The position numbers and the translations under genes are program-made. Of a DNA stretch of 17,046 bases, positions 15,454-17,046 are shown one piece after another (within the stretch, counting starts at the first letter, position 1; each line of letters opens with the position of its first letter). The stretch is from Beijerinckiaceae bacterium (lineage in GTDB: Bacteria; Pseudomonadota; Alphaproteobacteria; Rhizobiales; Beijerinckiaceae), in NCBI GenBank assembly GCA_027311205.1, contig DAICZI010000005.1, positions 1 through 17,046 of the forward strand, given 5' to 3'. Under the pieces are notes generated by a model that searched no databases, was not told where the DNA came from, and saw nothing but the letters and a program-made list of their open reading frames with translations.

Positions 15454-16616
15454 GCGAGGAGGGCCGCACCTACCGCCGCCGCACCCAACTGGTGCATGCC
15501 GGGCGCGACCCCGCCGCCCAGCATGGCTTCGTCAACACCCCGACCTATCGCGGCTCGACCGTGCTCTCGCCTACCGTCGCGCATCTGAAATCGCGCGAGG
15601 GCTATGTCTATGGCACGAATGGCACGCCCACGACCACCGCGCTCGAAACCGCCTGGACTGAACTTTCCGGCGCTGCGGGCACGGTTTTGCTGCCGAGCGG
15701 CCTTGCCGCCGTCAGCATTGCGCTGCTGAGCATGGTGAAAGCGGGCGATGACATCCTCGTCACCGATTCGGTCTATCGCCCGACGCGGAATTTCTGCGCC
15801 AATGTGCTCGCAAGGCTTGGCGTCACCACGCGCTATTATGATCCGCTGATCGGTGCTGGCATCGCCGAACTGATCCAGCCCAGCACCAGCGTCATTTTCA
15901 CCGAAGCGCCCGGCTCCCAAAGCTTCGAAATGCAGGACATTCCGGCCATTGCCGCTGCCGCCCATGCGCGCGGCATTTGCCTGATGATGGACAATACCTG
16001 GGCAACGCCGCTATTTTTTCCGCCCCACGAGCGCGGCGTTGATCTGGCGATCGAGGCCGGCACCAAATATCTCTCCGGCCATTCCGATTTGCTGCTGGGT
16101 CTCGTTTCGGCCAATGCGGAATATTTTCCCAGACTCCGCGCCACATTCGACGCCATGTCGCCCTGCGCCGGGCCGGAAGATGTGTTTTTGGCTCTGCGCG
16201 GCCTGCGCACAATGGAATTGCGCCTGCGCGAGGCGGAGCGTCAGGGGCTCGCACTGGCACGCTGGCTCCAGGCCCGGCCGGAGGTGTTGCGCGTGCTCCA
16301 CCCCGCCTTGCCCGATGATCCGGGCCATGCCATCTGGAAGCGCGATTTTTCCGGGTCTTCGGGCCTGTTCTCGGTGGTGCTGAAGCCGGTGGCGCAGGCG
16401 CGCGTCGAGGCCATGCTGGACAGCCTGAAACTGTTTGGCATGGGCTATTCATGGGGCGGTTTTGAAAGCCTCGTGATCCCGTTTGACTGCACGACCTATC
16501 GCACCGCCACCACATGGACGCCAGGCGGCCCGACGCTGCGTTTTCAGATTGGGCTGGAGGATATGGCCGATTTGCAGGACGATCTGACCAAGGGTTTTGC
16601 ACATCTGCGAGGGTAG
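15450..16616 (+). CDS. metC: Cystathionine beta-lyase
   Basis: A PLP enzyme of the Cys/Met metabolism family that splits cystathionine into homocysteine, pyruvate and ammonia (EC 4.4.1.13), a late step in methionine synthesis. The 388-aa sequence shows [11 protein letters not shown] near the start and [15 protein letters not shown] for cofactor and substrate binding. [20 protein letters not shown] contains the Asp that pairs with the PLP ring, and the Schiff-base Lys206 lies in [15 protein letters not shown]. The C-terminal [13 protein letters not shown] is typical of the MetC type, which favours beta-lyase over gamma-synthase. Its ATG overlaps accC by ATGA. A link between this gene and acetyl-CoA carboxylase is not one I know, so the coupling may be incidental. 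Confidence 0.94.
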   Translation: MSEEGRTYRRRTQLVHAGRDPAAQHGFVNTPTYRGSTVLSPTVAHLKSREGYVYGTNGTPTTTALETAWTELSGAAGTVLLPSGLAAVSIALLSMVKAGDDILVTDSVYRPTRNFCANVLARLGVTTRYYDPLIGAGIAELIQPSTSVIFTEAPGSQSFEMQDIPAIAAAAHARGICLMMDNTWATPLFFPPHERGVDLAIEAGTKYLSGHSDLLLGLVSANAEYFPRLRATFDAMSPCAGPEDVFLALRGLRTMELRLREAERQGLALARWLQARPEVLRVLHPALPDDPGHAIWKRDFSGSSGLFSVVLKPVAQARVEAMLDSLKLFGMGYSWGGFESLVIPFDCTTYRTATTWTPGGPTLRFQIGLEDMADLQDDLTKGFAHLRG

Positions 16617-16760
16617 TGCATGATGGCTTTTGACGCCACCATCGTCACGACGCGCAGGGCGCAGCATCGGGGATGCAACGGCATGGATGGCCGCGTTCTT
16701 GTCAATCACAGCAAATTGTAATCCACTGATCCACTTTAATTTCGCCCCTCAAGGTGCTGC
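16617..16760. other. metC-DUF202 intergenic region
   Basis: A 144-bp spacer. Its right half is AT-rich (16691-16742) and probably carries a promoter for the next gene: TTTAAT at 16736-16741 is a fair -10 match, but no -35 at good spacing was found. AAGG at 16751-16754, six bases before the ATG at 16761, is the likely ribosome binding site. No terminator with a T-run is visible after metC. Confidence 0.35.
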
Positions 16761-17046
16761 ATGATCAAGAATTTCTCCGACCACGCCGCCAATGAACGAA
16801 CCTTTCTGGCTTGGGTGCGCACGGCGATCACCGTGATGGCTTTTTGATTCCTCGTCGAAAAATTCGATTTGTTCCTGTCGCTGGCAGGCCCGAATTTCGT
16901 CGGTCGCAAATTGTCGATACCGGGCGAGAAATTCGGCCATATTGCCGGGCTGTCGCTGATCGTCATGGGCACCTTGATGGTCGCGGTCGCGTCATGGCGC
17001 TATGTGCACACCGAGCAGGACCTGCGCAGCGATGTCGCCATGGAAC
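16761..17046 (+). pseudogene. DUF202 (YidH-like) membrane protein, interrupted by in-frame TGA, truncated by window end
   Basis: From the ATG at 16761, with AAGG upstream, the frame reads MIKNFSDHAANERTFLAWVR followed by TAITVMAF. A TGA at 16845-16847 (codon 29) follows, and then FLVEKFDLFL and 56 further open codons to the end of the window. DUF202 proteins start with this NERTFLAW-R-TA block and continue MAFGF-x-(V/I)E-(K/R)-FDLFL, so the TGA stands where glycine is expected; GGA to TGA is one base change. A second hydrophobic segment (HIAGLSLIVMGTLMVAVASW) follows, as expected for this small inner-membrane family. Other genes here (accB, accC) end with TGA, so it is a stop in this genome. 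Either the gene is freshly inactivated or the base is a sequence error. Family function is unknown. Confidence 0.82.

Noticed and set aside
16761..17046. TGA in the DUF202 gene as selenocysteine or a recoded glycine codon
   Set aside because: No reason for selenocysteine at a glycine position, and TGA clearly ends other genes here; a nonsense change or error is simpler.
1..17046. A novel defence, mobile or biosynthetic system
   Set aside because: All full-length genes belong to known housekeeping families in mostly conserved order; no integrase, transposase, CRISPR repeat, toxin pair or phage gene is visible.

Overview
This window looks like chromosomal DNA of an alphaproteobacterium, most likely of the Hyphomicrobiales (Rhizobiales) or a near relative. 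The evidence is the moderately high GC content, the protein sequences, and the gene order argS - SPOR protein - nagZ - scpA - scpB - tatA - tatB - tatC - serS - surE - pcm - nlpD, a block I know as conserved in that class. The genus cannot be read from the sequence. Nearly everything here is housekeeping, and I found no phage, transposon, CRISPR array, RNA gene or defence system.

Region 1 (35-12308, all minus strand, so transcription runs right to left). argS (arginyl-tRNA synthetase) comes first, followed by a one-pass membrane protein with a C-terminal SPOR domain and by nagZ (muropeptide recycling). Next are scpA and scpB (condensin partners of Smc), then tatA, tatB and tatC (twin-arginine export). 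serS, surE, pcm and an NlpD-type lipoprotein with a degenerate LytM domain end the block. Many junctions are tight: scpA/scpB and tatB/tatC overlap by 4 bp. The surE-pcm-nlpD order is the same as in Escherichia coli. The block joins translation, cell-envelope and division work, protein export, chromosome segregation and damage repair.

Region 2 (12309-12540) is a divergent intergenic stretch of 232 bp that must carry the promoters of argS and of the gene to its right.

Region 3 (12541-16616, plus strand). A periplasmic DsbA-family thiol oxidoreductase is followed, after a 177-bp gap, by accB and accC (biotin carrier and biotin carboxylase of acetyl-CoA carboxylase). A cystathionine beta-lyase (metC) overlaps the end of accC by 4 bp. 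The usual alphaproteobacterial partners of this block, aroQ before accB and aat after accC, are not here.

Region 4 (16617-17046) holds a short intergenic stretch and the 5' part of a DUF202 (YidH-like) membrane-protein gene. A TGA stands where the family has a glycine, and homologous sequence continues in frame beyond it.

No gene-free stretch exceeds 300 bp. The points most worth a second look are small: the in-frame TGA in the DUF202 gene, a tandem 20-bp repeat directly before accB, an unusual AMKPFN biotinylation site in AccB, an extra C-terminal cysteine pair in the DsbA-like protein, two in-frame stops just before pcm, and a perfect-arm dyad between argS and the SPOR gene.
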